Positions 1 to 12,370 are shown, counted from the stretch's first letter. The stretch: 64,000 bases of DNA from Clavelina lepadiformis (GCF_947623445.1 NC_135242.1:3534001-3598000); one strand, 5' to 3'. The notes: a model not told the origin generated them from the sequence alone. Numbers and translations are program-made.

Positions 1-990
1 GAGGTCAATTGGTGATATTGGGGGTCTACCGGTATTGCAATTGGGGCACCAAAACCTTCAGGTAGCCTACACCAAACATGCATGAAGCTAATTAAGCACT
101 ATTTAGTGATAAAAAACAAATGTTTCCTAAAAACCAGGTTTTGCAACTATCTCTCAACTCATTCTGTATGGTTATACACTAGGGTGCGCTAATTATAAGA
201 ATTTAAAGAAAACTTTGCTCACAGAAACTGCGGCTGCTGATACTGAGCCGGTGCCACGGTGAAGGGTACAACAGCACCTAAAACAGAGTGTCTTTATTTT
301 TCGAACGCCTTTTCCTAAAAAAGCAACACATAAAATCTGATGACGTCATTCTCACCTTCATCGTTTAGGTTATACCTTGATGACGATTCGGCAAACTGTT
401 CGCTAATCTCTGAAGTCATATGCTGTGTGACGTCACGCATTGGCTGTATAACTGGTTCTGGTTCTGTGGGGTTATAAATATCGACTATTAAATAATCCAA
501 GAAGGCTGTTTTGTGTTTGGTTGGACGAAGAAAGGTACATGTGCGGTAATTAGCCCGACGGGAAATTCGCGTTTCCCCGCAGGAAACGTTTGGCAGGTTG
601 ATTGCGCTACACAGTACACACCGCTAATCTTGCCTCTTTCTTGCAGCGTTGTCATTACCACCGGTGAAGAAACGGGCTTTGGACTGCCATTGCTGCTCCC
701 GCACACGACTGCGTTGGGCTTGGGGGGAAATTCTGACAAAATAACATTGACCTTTTATCGGTTTCAGGGCTAAAAAGTTTTTGTCTCAGTTTATAACATG
801 TTTGTTGCGACACTTCTTACTTTTTCAGTCGTTCAAAAAGCACGTGATCTGTTAGTATAATATATGAATGGCTCATTTTACCTGTTTCAGTCGTTGCAGC
901 AGTTTCGTGCGACGTTTTTGGTGAGCTTGAAGAAGAAATTGATCTCTCCTGGGCGTTTTCATGAGAATAGGCGGCCACGGCAGCATCCAT
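1..990 (-). CDS. 5' part of an unrecognised multi-exon gene, runs off the left edge
   Basis: I do not recognise this protein. A first coding exon is seen at 990-882 (ATG at 990; starts MDAAVAAYSHENAQERS, then Ser/Thr-rich) and ends at a clean GT donor. Likely following exons are 732-622, 505-356 and 277-223, and possibly 55-1. Phases close (1, 1, 1, 2) through the fourth exon. The 622 donor and 505 acceptor are a choice: the two open frames overlap at 488-505, so an intron of about 116 bases is inferred. The product is rich in Ser, Thr, Pro and Gln, contains VVPFTVAPAQYQQPQF, and shows no domain I can name. The fifth exon could continue as FWCPNCNTG or, in another frame, as a Pro/Gln-rich stretch; I cannot decide. 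The gene is on the same strand as ArfGAP1, 1.5 kb further on. Confidence 0.45.
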
Positions 991-2518
991 GGTTGCGGGT
1001 ACATTAATTTTTCAAATAGTCATAAGATTTTTGTGCTTTAACGGACAACTTATCACTAACTGGAGATTCGTAGCTAGTTAGTAATGCAGTTAAGAATAAG
1101 TTTGTTTAAATGAGGTTTAAGGGCTATTTTGCGGTACTGTTCTGTATTATGACATATGCTGAAGTATTTAAGGCTTGTAATGGGAACGGTTAGTACCGCG
1201 CCGTACCGGTCTATTAGTGAATGTCATACCCTAAGTAGGTTGTCTCACGCCGGCAGTTGACACAACTATTTTCGTATGATCTCTATATTGGGTGTGACGT
1301 AAGTACAAAGTATGCAAACCCACATGTTTTGAATTTTGTAGAAATTCTCTTTAGTCACTTCCTGAATAGGTATAAAATTTGAAGTAGTATATGGAAACCG
1401 CTATTATATAAATTAACGACCCGTACCGGTACAACCGAACGTATTGAGTGCGTTGAAGTCTACTCAAACTGCTAGCCGTAGACAATATTTGACCTCTTCA
1501 CATTTCCGTTGACATTTGAACTTTTATTTACGCGTACGGACACCCTTACTTCGAAAAGCTGTTTATTAATTAAACAGTTTATTGATAGAACGAGTTGGGC
1601 TTGGGGAAGCACCCGGTCTGGTTGTTTATAATTATCTTAGTACGTTAGTAATAAGATGCCAGTTTGCTGTGCATCTGTGAAATTGTAGAAGATTTTCTGA
1701 AACCAAACCTGTCGGGTGAAATTATACACGTCACAAATCCCTTCGACTACGTCATAATCAACTGCCTGCGTCAAAACAAATGATGATCTATGACTGGACG
1801 AGCTAACGGTCTATTATGACGTCGTTGCTTTTGAACTTGTTTATTTCTGTTTTGGCTGAAAATAAGTCAAATTCATGTCTTGGCTTTCTAATCACTCGTG
1901 ATCAATCTCAAAGCAGATTTTCGTGAAAGTCGACATTAACTAACCAAAAACGATTTTGAAGATTTTTTTCGGCGAATAAAACAGCACCAAACGCGGCAAA
2001 CACTAAAACCCATTTAAATTTTAACTTTATGACGACTGTCCTGGCTTGTGGAGTGAAAATTGTCGCTTTGTTAAAAGTTTTTTTCGATAATTACGAAGGT
2101 TGCCTTATCGTTCGCTTAATGAAAAGGTAACCCAATATCCGCGCATCGGTTACATGGAGTAGAAAACAATACGACAAAAGGGGTCCAAGCCGTGTCAGCC
2201 GTTAACGAATCATTCCGAGAAAAAGCCCTAGCGTCGCTTTCATCGCCATTCACACCGGCCAATGAATGTATTTTAATGAGACATGCGCACTGATGAAAAC
2301 ACGCCGCTCTCGGCTCAAACTGGAACAAAAAAGAAGTTACTGACGGCACCGCCTCCACAGAACTTGCCACAATAAGCAGACATTAATTGTCCAAGACGTT
2401 ATTTTCTCGTATATTTTACAATATTAGTAAACATGTAACGCGACGAAAAACAAACACAACAATAACCCACCACTAATAGGCGATAGAGAGGATAAATAAA
2501 ATATGATTTTGGTCTCTT
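991..2518. other. Intergenic, no gene seen
   Basis: This 1.5-kb stretch lies between the end of ArfGAP1 and the start of the left-edge gene, both on the minus strand. It should hold the left gene's promoter and ArfGAP1's 3' UTR. The 84-residue open frame at 2116-2370 has no splice signals or family resemblance. I see no repeat here. Confidence 0.5.
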
Positions 2519-5500
2519 TCAGTCAAATTTTGATGACGTCACGCTCACTTCATTGTCTTTCTTTGTGACGTCAACACTGTCCCACCCAACTTCCTCCCAG
2601 TCACCCCATGTGTTTTGCGGAGGGGCAGATGGCGTCACCTTTGATGACGTGGGAGATGACGTACCTTCGTTGAGCCAAGCTTCAAGATCAACTTCGTCGT
2701 CTGCGCTTGTCACAGGGGTAGTGTTTTTTGAACCTATGACGTCATCAAATTCTGTTCGAGTTGGCGGTCTTGTATTGGTCGATGCTGGCTTGGTGGGGGT
2801 TTCTTGATTGACGCCAAAAGTATCCCAAAATTCCGCATTCACATCATCTTGGTCGGTGCTGGAGAGAAACCGTGAATTTTTAGATCAAGTGAAATTCACT
2901 GCGCAAAAAATTCAGTTTGCTGAGCCTAGTAGAGCAAATATACCGTCTACGCGCAAAACGATAGTATTCCACTGTACATTGCAATATTCCATCACTGACG
3001 TCATAAATTTTTACGCAGCGTTCTGCAAGTTTCCTAAATTAACCAAAAATGAGTCAACTCCATCCACGTGGACGAGACGATTGAAAAAGCAAGTTCCATT
3101 TTTCCCCGGCGTCTACTGGAGATAACTTGTAGCGGATTTTAAGATAATTCTACGTTTCACCCATCTTACTTACCGCAGGGGTGACAGGTGGGTATGAATC
3201 ACATAACGGGCCCTAGTTAACCCACCATAAGCCGCTTATCGTCGACGCGTTAATTGACGCAACGCTTAGAATGCGGGAAAGGGCACTTTAGCACGTTGTG
3301 AATTAAATCGGATGAAACGTTCGCTTCCAGTCGACAAATTCTAGTGCTTTCTCTTTCTATTGATGCAAAAGCGCGATGCCAGATCAAACGCTTGTGTACA
3401 CTGAAACCGTAAATAAAAAATGACTTCCCCTTGTGGCACAGTTGTGTGAGCAGGCTTGATATAACTAGGCGCGTTTCCTTTTACACAACAAGCCAATAGC
3501 ACGTTACACAGCTTTCGACCGCGTGCTAGCAATTTTGCGGCCAGACCAACGAGATAAAAAGCCTTATAATTGGGATACTGTGCGTCACTTATCGGTATAT
3601 GCACTGCTTCTACATGATAAGTAATAGGGTAATTGCGTTGGCAAAAACGTAATATATAGCATAAATAATAACGTGATAAAGCATTTGACAAACGTTTTGA
3701 AGTTGGTTAAGCCGTTGCGTACAGTACTACACACAATCACAATTTACAGACTACTATATTGGATTTATGAAGAGCTAGCACCTACCGTTTATTTTGAATA
3801 ATATTTGAGAGATTGGATAAACCGGATTTGCTGTAATCTGAAAATTTTCCCGCCAGTGACGACATCCCGCTCGTGATGTCATCAACCATTCGACCCTCAG
3901 TGATTTTTTGCTGTGTGGGCTTCACGACCTTCTCGCTGACCTTTGAACTGAGGTCAGTGGCTAAAACTGACGCTTGTGAACCGAGTTTAACCGCCTGAAG
4001 GAAGAAAACGTCACAAATGAAAAACGGATGATAACTGGCCCAGCAAACGGTGAAGTGGTTCACTTCAAGTTGTTAACTATCTCCGACATACGTTTTCTTT
4101 TGCTGCTGTGGCTGCTGTTGACGTCCACTTTGCTGCAGTCTGCCACCCAACGGACAAAGAACTCATTGCACCAGAAAAGAAATCATTTTCTTCAGTTTTC
4201 GGGGTTGGAGTGTTTCCAAAACCAACATAGCCTGAACTCGACACTGTGGAGTTTATTTTTTAAACGTTATTCAGCAAAACTGAGCAAACCAAATGCAGCA
4301 GATACAATAGATGTCACACTGCTAATATAATTGAAAATTTTGAGGCTACTCAAAAAGCATATTAGCATGTTGCCAATGTGTTCCATAACAAACATGAACT
4401 ATATTCTATGCTGCACTTCATGTATTCGTGATAGTATGACAAACTTTTCTGTTGCGAAGCCACCGGGGAAGGAAACGAATCATCTTGGTTCAACCACGAT
4501 TCAAAATCGTCGATGTTGTTTCCACCATCGTTATTTGATGAATTTGTTGTTTGATTTCTATGGAAAAATGGCCCAAGTGAGATCACTGCGTACTAGTTAT
4601 GAAATATAGCTTTATATAATTTATAAAATTACAGAAATTATAGCTTTATAGAAATTTATGTATGTTTTCACACCTATGTTTAGTCGATAGTGAATCATTG
4701 CCACGCTGAGTGGAAGAGATGTAATTTTGAGCTGATGATGTGCTTTCATCCCACGTGTCCCCGGAAGCTTCTGTGGTGACCTACAAATCAAAGCATTCCT
4801 GTTGTTGTTATATGTTTCATTACATGAGTCATATAAATACATAAGATCGAAATGGTGACAAATGATTGAACACAACGTAGGACTTTATTGAATGACGTAT
4901 GTTTCTGGTGAATCCATATATTAATGCTTGTGTGGTTATATCGGTGAAAAACAAATTAAAATTTTTTAACTATCAAAAAATCTTACTTTGTCTCGAAGTA
5001 AAGCAGCTGTTTTGCTGTTGTATTTTTCTTGCAGTGTCCAATTAGGATCATAATCAGAATGAGATTCGAAAAAGGACCTTGCAGGATCATTCCCACCCAC
5101 CTGGAAAAAAGCACACGGCAAAGAATTTAGAACCAGCCATCACATCCTGTACATTAAAACATGTTTATTGTAACTGAGATTGATGAACTTCATTAAAAAG
5201 ACAAAATGCTGTGTTATTAATTGCAACGTACTTTCATTTTTTCTAGCTCAGAATCTTTCCACTTGTCCATCGTTGTTGATCGAACAAAGCTCAAATGAAC
5301 ACCAAGTCCTCTGTGTTGACCGGAACATTCTAAACAGATCCAGATTCCGTAGGTGACGGAAACCCATTGCGGATTCAGCGCTTGACACTCGAAGCAACAC
5401 TAAAAATAAATATTTTAAGTTGAAGTGACAAATCTTTTACTTACTTACATACATGCTCTAATCTTAGGCTGATTACATAAAGTTCTATTTGAATATAGCA

Positions 5501-5893
5501 GCACCTCAAAGGAAATCGGACAAAAATGTTATTATATGGCAAGCACATTGAGACGTGCAACATAACTTGTAAATGATTACAAAAATACCATTTTATGGAA
5601 TGCTTGACCTGTCCATTTTGAAAATTCAGTTTGTGCTACACTACAATACCTACAGAAACAACGATGCCTACGGCCAAAATTCTATGGGACAAAAATGTTC
5701 CCAATGTAGGCAAACTTAACTGCATGCAAAATATGAAAATATGACAATTTCCTTGAAAGCAGAAAAGTTATGCAACTACACGCATCAGGTGATGCTGTTA
5801 TTGGCGAGTTCTACGCATGTGTAAATGACAAACCTTGTTTCCATTTTTCAGTTTCAATTCCTTCAAAACTCTTCTAGATCGAGGACTTGACAT
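2519..5893 (-). CDS. ARFGAP1: ArfGAP1, ADP-ribosylation factor GTPase-activating protein 1
   Basis: It stimulates GTP hydrolysis on ARF1 at the Golgi and so helps COPI coat dynamics (family knowledge). Eight exons close in phase: 5893-5834, 5399-5232, 5100-4987, 4780-4674, 4557-4445, 4231-4092, 3994-3786 and 2858-2519, giving about 416 residues (human about 406). The ATG opens [20 protein letters not shown]. The ArfGAP zinc finger spans roughly residues 20-45 ([14 protein letters not shown], then [14 protein letters not shown]), with the catalytic Arg expected in the [12 protein letters not shown] segment. [20 protein letters not shown] follows, then low-complexity linkers with the ALPS-like segments typical of ArfGAP1 ([30 protein letters not shown]). 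The C-terminus has [11 protein letters not shown] and [10 protein letters not shown], matching the vertebrate coat-binding Trp-rich tail. The acceptor at 4558 was chosen because upstream AGs lead to stops. Confidence 0.95.
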
Positions 5894-7311
5894 CTTGTTT
5901 TCATTCAATTCAAAGCTCTTATATGAAATATATCACGTTCTATGAAAAAACATTAAATATGCCGTATTTCTAGTTATTTTACTATGATGAGGCTTAACAA
6001 ATTTGCATGAAAATTGAAATAGAAAAACCAACATGAAGATTTCACTTTGAGAATTAATTATTTGGCGGCTCTTCCAGTGCACCGTAACCACAAATTACTT
6101 AGCAATTGGCATTTTAGCCATTAGAACAGTCTTAAGCTACTTCCTGGTCGCAATTGTATAAACATTTTAAATGGCAAAAGAACAAAGCACACAGTATGAC
6201 AGCACAGAAAATTTAAAAATTATTCCATGCAAGAATTACAACTGTTCAACTACACCTCCACCTGCATAACTCTCATGCGTCGATATGATGCTATTAAACG
6301 GTCGGAATTGGACAGGTTTCCATAACAGAATAGACAATTATATACTGTTGCCAGAATTATTGAAACAGCTATTCTAACCTGGCTCCAGTCTATTGTTAAC
6401 GACAAAAAGCTGCAAAGCTTTTTAACATTTTTACCTATTGGAAAACGTTCATGAGTTGGATCACAGATATTTTTAACTTGCTAAGTAGCACAGGGCTTCC
6501 AAAAATCTTTCAGAAAAGATTGTTCGTTTTCATTGTTGACTTAATTTTTACTGTACTTTAAAGACATCTTGTTTACCAAAGGTTGTTTAAAATTTCACTA
6601 ACGTTTTAGGCATCAGGCGTAGCTATGTAACGCCTGTGAAAAGATAAAAAATGCAGTATGAGAATTAAAAAAGATTCAAACTGTGTCTCTTCCAGACTTA
6701 ATAATACACAACGAGCTTAATTTGAACGTCTTCCAATTGACAAAAGCATTTAAAATTGTTTGAGCTTTTCAGCATGAAAAATGGTTGAGAGCCAGGTCAG
6801 TGCACACATTTTAATAGCATGGGCACCAGTGTAAAAAGGTCTGCTGAAACATGGCACGCTTAATGCTAGATAAATGATGGTATGACTGGTCTAAAAAAAG
6901 CGATACAATACTTTCAAATAACCAATCTAATTAACCCATAACCAACCAATTTTGTAATAGAAAATGGTTAAGTGCATCACCAGGTAGGCTATATCTTTGA
7001 AATTTTCCAGCTTTGCTCGTGAGAAAACACAGGTGGCCACAAACATGTTTTTCCAACCTTCACTTTTTGTGCTTTCAGACCAGCAATTCATTTAAATCTG
7101 GTAGCCGAAAATTTCAAAAATTTGGAATGAAAGATGCTAGGACATTTTTCAAACTTTCACCAAATACCCAGTCGAACATACTGCATAAATAGTCCAAAAG
7201 ATGATACACAATTGTACGGTAATAATCTAGGAAAACATTGTCGGTTTGTTCAATCTCTGCATCATCATCATCACCACTCACAGAAGATTGGGAGTCGCTA
7301 TTTACATTGGA
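5894..7311. other. Intergenic, no gene seen
   Basis: This stretch holds the ArfGAP1 promoter side and the 3' flank of SDF2. It is AT-rich and has no long open frame. I saw no repeat that recurs elsewhere in the window and no clear AATAAA for SDF2. Confidence 0.5.
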
Positions 7312-7950
7312 CTATTTCGTGCCCATGTTCTCACTGGGCTTTATATAAACACCCTCTACCGATTTCCAATATTTGCCTTGCCCGCTAGAATCACTAGTCG
7401 AACTCATAATCTCTTTCTGTCCATGAATTGGCCTTCCATAGGATTGACCTGAACACGCTAGGTATGCTGATGTTTCACGATGCTTGAAGCGAACATACTG
7501 ATCCCTCTTCCATGTCTTCCCAGAGCAGATGACGATCCAATCATCCAGATGATCACCTTCCCCCTCCTCGCCGTAGCAGCTAACCTCTTGCTCGTGTGAA
7601 AGCGGCGAACTGACGTGATGACTGTGAAGATTGCATGAAGTTTGGATGTGTGTTAAACGAACAGCTTGCCCACATTTTATCGCTTCTCCTCTTGGTATAT
7701 GAGTGTCAGACGGGCTTCGAACTTGCCAGTAACTATTGGCATCAGTTTCGGAATTCATTCCAGTTACCGATTGCTGCCCGCTTCCAGAACCATATTTGAT
7801 GTCGTGAGAATGCAAACGAACTCGTTGGCCTTTGTTGTACAATTTAACAACCGACCCTCCAGTAACATTTTCCTCTTCCAGTTGTGCACATCGGGCTCCA
7901 TAGAACAACAATGTACAGCCAAGTATGCACTGTGTGACACTTAGGTACAT
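7312..7950 (-). CDS. SDF2: Stromal cell-derived factor 2, ER MIR-domain protein, single exon
   Basis: SDF2 family proteins sit in the ER lumen, bind ERdj3 (DNAJB11) and help hold misfolded clients. This intact 212-residue frame (human SDF2 211) starts with a hydrophobic signal-peptide-like stretch of about 20 residues (LSVTQCILGCTLLFYGARC). It then has the family signatures GSVVKLYNKGQRVRLHSHDI, YGSGSGQQSVTG and IKCGQAVRLTHIQT, LHSHH, GEEGEGDHLDDW and YGRPIHGQKE, covering three MIR repeats. The end is KPSENMGTK, so no KDEL-type retrieval signal is present; human SDF2 also lacks a canonical one, unlike SDF2L1 (HDEL). There is one N-glycosylation sequon (NVT) near the mature N-terminus. No intron is needed, although most neighbours have several. 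Confidence 0.95.
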   Translation of the reverse strand: MYLSVTQCILGCTLLFYGARCAQLEEENVTGGSVVKLYNKGQRVRLHSHDIKYGSGSGQQSVTGMNSETDANSYWQVRSPSDTHIPRGEAIKCGQAVRLTHIQTSCNLHSHHVSSPLSHEQEVSCYGEEGEGDHLDDWIVICSGKTWKRDQYVRFKHRETSAYLACSGQSYGRPIHGQKEIMSSTSDSSGQGKYWKSVEGVYIKPSENMGTK

Positions 7951-8608
7951 TTTTATAAAGTGATTTGGAAGAAAATGTCAGTACAAATATCCTAATAGTT
8001 TTATCTAAATAATATTTGTAAACAACAAAATAAAAAAACTTTACTGATTAACATTATCCATGCCACTATGCAAGAAAACTGCAGTGCTCCTTTAAAAAAA
8101 TGGAATGAAATTATCGGTAAGGATTTTCTGGGGTGAACTCACCAGAGTAAAGTAGTAACAACACACCATGGTTAGAACTTACTGGCATCCAAATTGTTCC
8201 AGATTGGAAGATTTGCAAACTGCACAAGCAATTTTTTGGCCTCGTGCAGAAGTGCACAACCTTTGCATACTAGATCCCAGCTACTCAAATTGTGAAGTCA
8301 TCTGGTTGTGCACTGCTGCACTAGACCCAGATCTTTAATATGCACATCTTTGTTTCATGTATGTGATTCTTGTTGTGTAAGAAATTTTACCTTCATAAAC
8401 AGCAAATTTTCTAATCGAAACACCAGTTGTTAACTTTGCAAAGTGCAATTAGAGTTAGCTATGGTGTTTCCTCAAATGAAAATTATGGCAAATCAAGACG
8501 ATCTATTTTTAATGCTAAGAAACACAATTTGGCATGATGGCGTGAATTCTTTCTTTATTTATTGGACATCAATGTTCTAGTAACCAACTTCGGCTGATTT
8601 GTTTATTA
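7951..8608. other. Intergenic, SDF2 upstream flank, no gene seen
   Basis: An AT-rich flank upstream of SDF2 that presumably contains its promoter. It ends at the target-site duplication of the MITE at 8617. Confidence 0.45.
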
Positions 8609-8616
8609 TAAATAGG

Positions 8617-9047
8617 CATAGGTAGGCATACTGCGGTACTACAGTATCAAATTACTATACTGCGGAACTTATTCAGTACAGATACCGTCGGTACTTTCGA
8701 AAAAAAGTACCGAATTACTTTTTTCAAGGAATTTCAATCGGTCCCGGTACTCTGTACTTTTCACAAGATAATTTCAAAATTTTAACAATCATGTTTTCAA
8801 AAATACATATTTATTAATCCTTAATACAAATTTTAGCATCAATGTCATAGATATGTTTTGACCTGGAGTAATCTTTACCGGGGGCATAATAACGGCAAAC
8901 GTTGCATTTGTAGCAGCATTTTTTACACAAAAAGTAGCTAACTACTTTTTTAATATAGTACCGAATACCGGAACCGTCGGTACATTTTTTGCCAAGTACC
9001 AGTACCGTTACCGATGGTCATTTTAAAGTACTGACTGCCCACTTCTG
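8617..9047. mobile_element. hAT-type MITE, 431 bp, with perfect 8-bp target duplication
   Basis: TAAATAGG flanks the element on both sides (8609-8616 and 9048-9055). The left end begins cataggtaggcatactgc and the right end, read on the minus strand, begins CAGAAGTGGGCAGTC, an imperfect hAT-like inverted repeat (CA.AAG.GGGCA type). The interior carries many GGTAC/GTACCG words and no open frame, so it must depend on a transposase made elsewhere. Its right 190 bases match a fragment at 17161-17289. Sequence differences between the two copies and the decayed left repeat suggest it is not very young, though the duplication is still exact. Confidence 0.8.
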
Positions 9048-9075
9048 TAAATAGGCAAGAACTTATAGCCTAGAT

Positions 9076-11455
9076 CAGGGTGGTCCAAGACTGCGAACAT
9101 GAAGGGCCACATTAGGGTCTGAGAAAAACTTCACGGGCCGCATAGTGAGAAATGATAACGCGTTGCTGAAAGTAGAAACGTTGTTAACTACTGTTCGCAG
9201 GCTATGAACATTAACAAATCTTGTCGCTTACAAAATACAGTTGTATGAATGAAATGAAATGAATGAAAGGAAAGGACTGAGTTTGCTGTTCTGATCGACC
9301 TAATGTTTTGCTGCACGCCTAACTCACTTTTTAATCTCTGCTTGCGACTCTGCGTTTTTGCTTTTGCATATGGTGTCGATCTCTGCTTTAAATTCAGTGG
9401 TCGACAGACGTAAGCAGGCATCCAGGGTTTCATCAGCCATTCTGTTCCGTGTGTCGCTTTTTAATCGCTTCATAATGGAGAAAGTGCTTTCACATATGTA
9501 TGTGCTACCAAACATGGAGCATATCTTCAGTGCGAAGTCGTTTAATCGTGGAAACTGTTCGTTGCTTAAAAGCCTCCAAAAGGCGTCGTAACGCTCATTC
9601 TTACGTGAAAGAAGAAAAGGGTCTGACTGCAATTCACATAGTTCTTGCTGAACGTAAGATGGTTGGGATTCTATAACTATTTCCATTGGATTGTTGAAAA
9701 GCTCCATTTGTGCTTTCAGCAAATCAAAGTCAGCGAATCTGTCGTTAAACTCATCGATGATGTCACCAATTTTGTTAGAAAATGCAGAAAAATCGATACT
9801 TTTTCTTTCACCAAGTACTTCACTGCATGCAGGAAAGTGGGTAGCATCATTCCTTTGCAAAGAAGCCTTAAATAGCACAAGTTTCTTGCGAAAACCTTCA
9901 ATGTGTCCAACCAATTGAGAAATATTTTGTTTCTTACCTTGCAGTTTCATGTTTAGGATATTGAAGTGATTACTAATGTCTGTCAAGAACGCCAACGAAC
10001 CAATGAACTTGTCATCACTCAACTGAATCTGGTATGTCTCGGTCGTCCCTTCTATCTCATTCTGGAGAAAATTTAGTATTTCTTTTCGCAAAGAAAAGAA
10101 ATGTTTCAATGTTTTGCCTGCACTTAACCATCGAATTTTTGAGAATAGTGGAACATCTTCATATTCTGCACCCACATCTTTTAAGAACTGGATGAATTTT
10201 CTATGTCTCTGGGCTCTGTTTCCCCCTTTGATGATGTTGACTATATTCGTCACACTAAGCATAACATCACTCATCTGCAAAACTTTGGCACATAGTGCTT
10301 CTTGGTGAATGATACAATGCAATGTTGGGCAGTTCACTCCATGATCTTTTAGAATGCCAACTAGTCCTCTCTTTCGTCCTGTCATTGCCCTGGCACCATC
10401 TGTTACAACACATGCACACTTCTCAAATCCTCCATAAGCATCAACGACAGACGCAAGGCTGTTATATATGTCGATACCTTTTGTAGTTCCACGAAGTGGA
10501 GATATCTTGAGTAGTTTTTATCAATAGTGCGAATGAAAACCAAAAGCTGGGAAACGTCACTGATGTCAGTACTTTCATCCAAGGCTAAAGAGAAGTACTT
10601 GCATTGTTGAACAACGTCTTTCAATTGCACAGTCACGTTTTCGCTCAATTCTGCCACTCTTCTTGCAACGGTTTGATGAGATAAAGAAACGTTTTCAAAT
10701 TTTTTGGCTATTTTTTTATCTCCAAAGGAAAGGGCCATCTTAATCGCACACTCTTTTACAATCTCCCCGTCTCGAAAAGCTTTTCCATGTTTTGCGAGCG
10801 TTAGAGCAACTTCGTATGAAGCTTTAAGGTCTGCAGTTGAATCGGGTTTGGAAAAACCAATAATCATTTTTTTTTGCTTGGAATAATTGCCCTTTAACTC
10901 TTTCAAAATTGCTTCCCTAGAAGTTCCATGGTATTGGCCATATTTTTTCTCATGCATGGTGCTGTAATGTCGCTTTAAATTAAACTCTTTAGGCACTGAA
11001 ATAACTTGCAAGCAAACCAGACACTGTGGTTTACCATTGCTATTGGCAAAAAAATACCTTTCCTCCCAAGTAGAATTGAACTCTCTGTTTTCCTCTGACA
11101 CTTTTCTTTTGACACTCATGCTTTTAGTAAACTTTTCCCCTTGACTAAATAAACGAGTTGCAGCTAATTTACAACCAAATTCGAGAGTGTACTCTGCGCT
11201 AGCAACAAAAGCAAAATATCAACGCACGTTTGTGTCGTCACAAACCGACATTGTTCCCTCATAGTTACCTATTGACCCGATTATGCACGACTTATTTAGG
11301 GTTGTGGCGAATGTAATGTATTTATAAAGCGTAGGTGTATTTTTAAACCTTGGATTTAGCACTGATAATTCCGGCATCCACAAAGTGTTCGCGGGCCGCA
11401 CAAAAGCTTCACGCGGGCCGCATGCGGCCCGCGTGCCAGGGTTTGGACCACCCTG
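9076..11455 (-). mobile_element. hAT transposon (Buster-like), full length, transposase broken once
   Basis: The 2380-bp element is bounded by identical 13-bp inverted repeats, CAGGGTGGTCCAA, and a perfect 8-bp duplication GCCTAGAT (9068-9075 and 11456-11463). The ends also share a GGGCCGCA-rich subterminal segment. The single gene is on the minus strand. The TA centre of the target (nnnTAnnn) and the transposase type, related to the ZBED5/GTF2IRD2 kind of domesticated genes, fit the Buster branch of hAT; that assignment is inference. The exact duplication and identical ends suggest a fairly recent insertion. It sits only 20 bp beyond the target duplication of the MITE at 8617-9047. Confidence 0.92.
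9324..11119 (-). pseudogene. hAT transposase, split by one frameshift/deletion
   Basis: Two long frames meet: 11119-10403 (N-terminal, 238 residues) and 10385-9324 (C-terminal, 353 residues, whose true reading extends upstream to about 10500). The first has a BED-like zinc finger (CLVCLQVISVPKEF, then H and H five residues apart) and the first catalytic Asp in FSLALDESTD. The second has the next Asp in ACVVTDGARAMTG, a CH-type motif (LHCIIHQEAL), and the Glu with the hATC dimerisation region (STYICESTFSIMKRLK). Around 10490-10510 the frame changes between RYLHFVEL and PLRGTTKGIDIY; compared with relatives about ten residues also seem missing there. No other break was seen, so the copy is young but cannot encode a full enzyme as it stands. 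Confidence 0.85.
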
Positions 11456-11463
11456 GCCTAGAT

Positions 11464-12196
11464 ACAAGTTAGGGGTGTAACTTGATGAGTTTCGAGCTTG
11501 CGTGTGCCATCACACGTTCCATTAAAGCCGGTAGGCTTCAGCCTATAGGATAATTCATTAGAAACTAAACCTGTCTGCCTTGCTCTTACCGGTTACCGCC
11601 TACCAATAATTTATTTTATTTATTTATAGTCTAGGCCTATAGTTATTGACTGTGGTGAGCGAATAGGTGCTAGCTTTGTTACAAGTTACAACAAAACATA
11701 ACAAGAAATACGCTCACAAACAATCAACAAACGCCGAACGGGAAGAAACGGCAAAGCCCTGGCAGGGAGTTTAAAACACACAAAGTGTTAGGTTAACTAC
11801 CGGTATATATAGACTAGGCGCACAGTCTAACAGTGGTACTATAAGGATGGACAGTTAACTGACATTACAGTAACCGGTGCACTTCTGCTATAAAACGACG
11901 CAAAGCCTTGCCAAGGATGGCAACGAGTACAGAAACATTTAAAGACCAAAGCAATACTGTAACTTCGCTAACACAAAGAAAAAAAGCTTACTCAAACCAG
12001 TGCTTTGCTTTGCCGTTAGGGTTAGATTATAGAAAATGTGATGACATTTGAGTAATTACTCACTTGTACCGGATAAGTTGTTTAAATAAATATATTTCCA
12101 AAATTTTCAATCGTTATTGAAATTATAAGATTTCCATGAGGAAATTCTTCAGCTGATTAAGATGACGTGTTAGATTTCCATCAAAATCCCCTAATT
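11464..12196. other. Spacer between two hAT elements, with a SINE-like copy
   Basis: No gene. It holds one SINE-like repeat (about 11605-11790, described separately); the rest is unique AT-rich sequence. Confidence 0.5.
11605..11790 (-). repeat. SINE-like repeat, copy 1
   Basis: Read on the minus strand it ends in TATAAATAAATAAAATAAAT, an A-rich tail, preceded by CACCACAGTCAATAACTATAG. The body (GGGCTTTGCC, TTGTTTGTGAGCGTATTT, AAAGCTAGCACC) matches 17722-17885 with scattered differences and small gaps. Two shorter relatives lie near 24480-24540 and 38222-38330. The tail and multiple copies suggest a short retroposon. I did not identify an RNA polymerase III head, so SINE is a working label. 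Confidence 0.55.
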
Positions 12197-12370
12197 GTTG
12201 CGTCCAGTGCAGGATTAAGGTGGATGCTATTGATGCTGCAGCATTAGGCCCATTCCTGAAATAGGCCCAGACGAAAACAGACGTGAATTTTCCGGACGCT
12301 GAACAGTTTTCCTTTGCTTAATTAACCCACAAATAATTCTTATTATGAAATTTGTAGTCCGACTTTCGCA

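Noticed and set aside
3341-3691. 116-residue minus-strand open frame
   Set aside because: It lies wholly inside the intron between ArfGAP1 exons 7 and 8 and resembles nothing; chance frame.
7134-7388. Plus-strand frame with a run of six histidines
   Set aside because: It overlaps the 3' end and flank of SDF2 in antisense; the His run comes from a simple CAT repeat.
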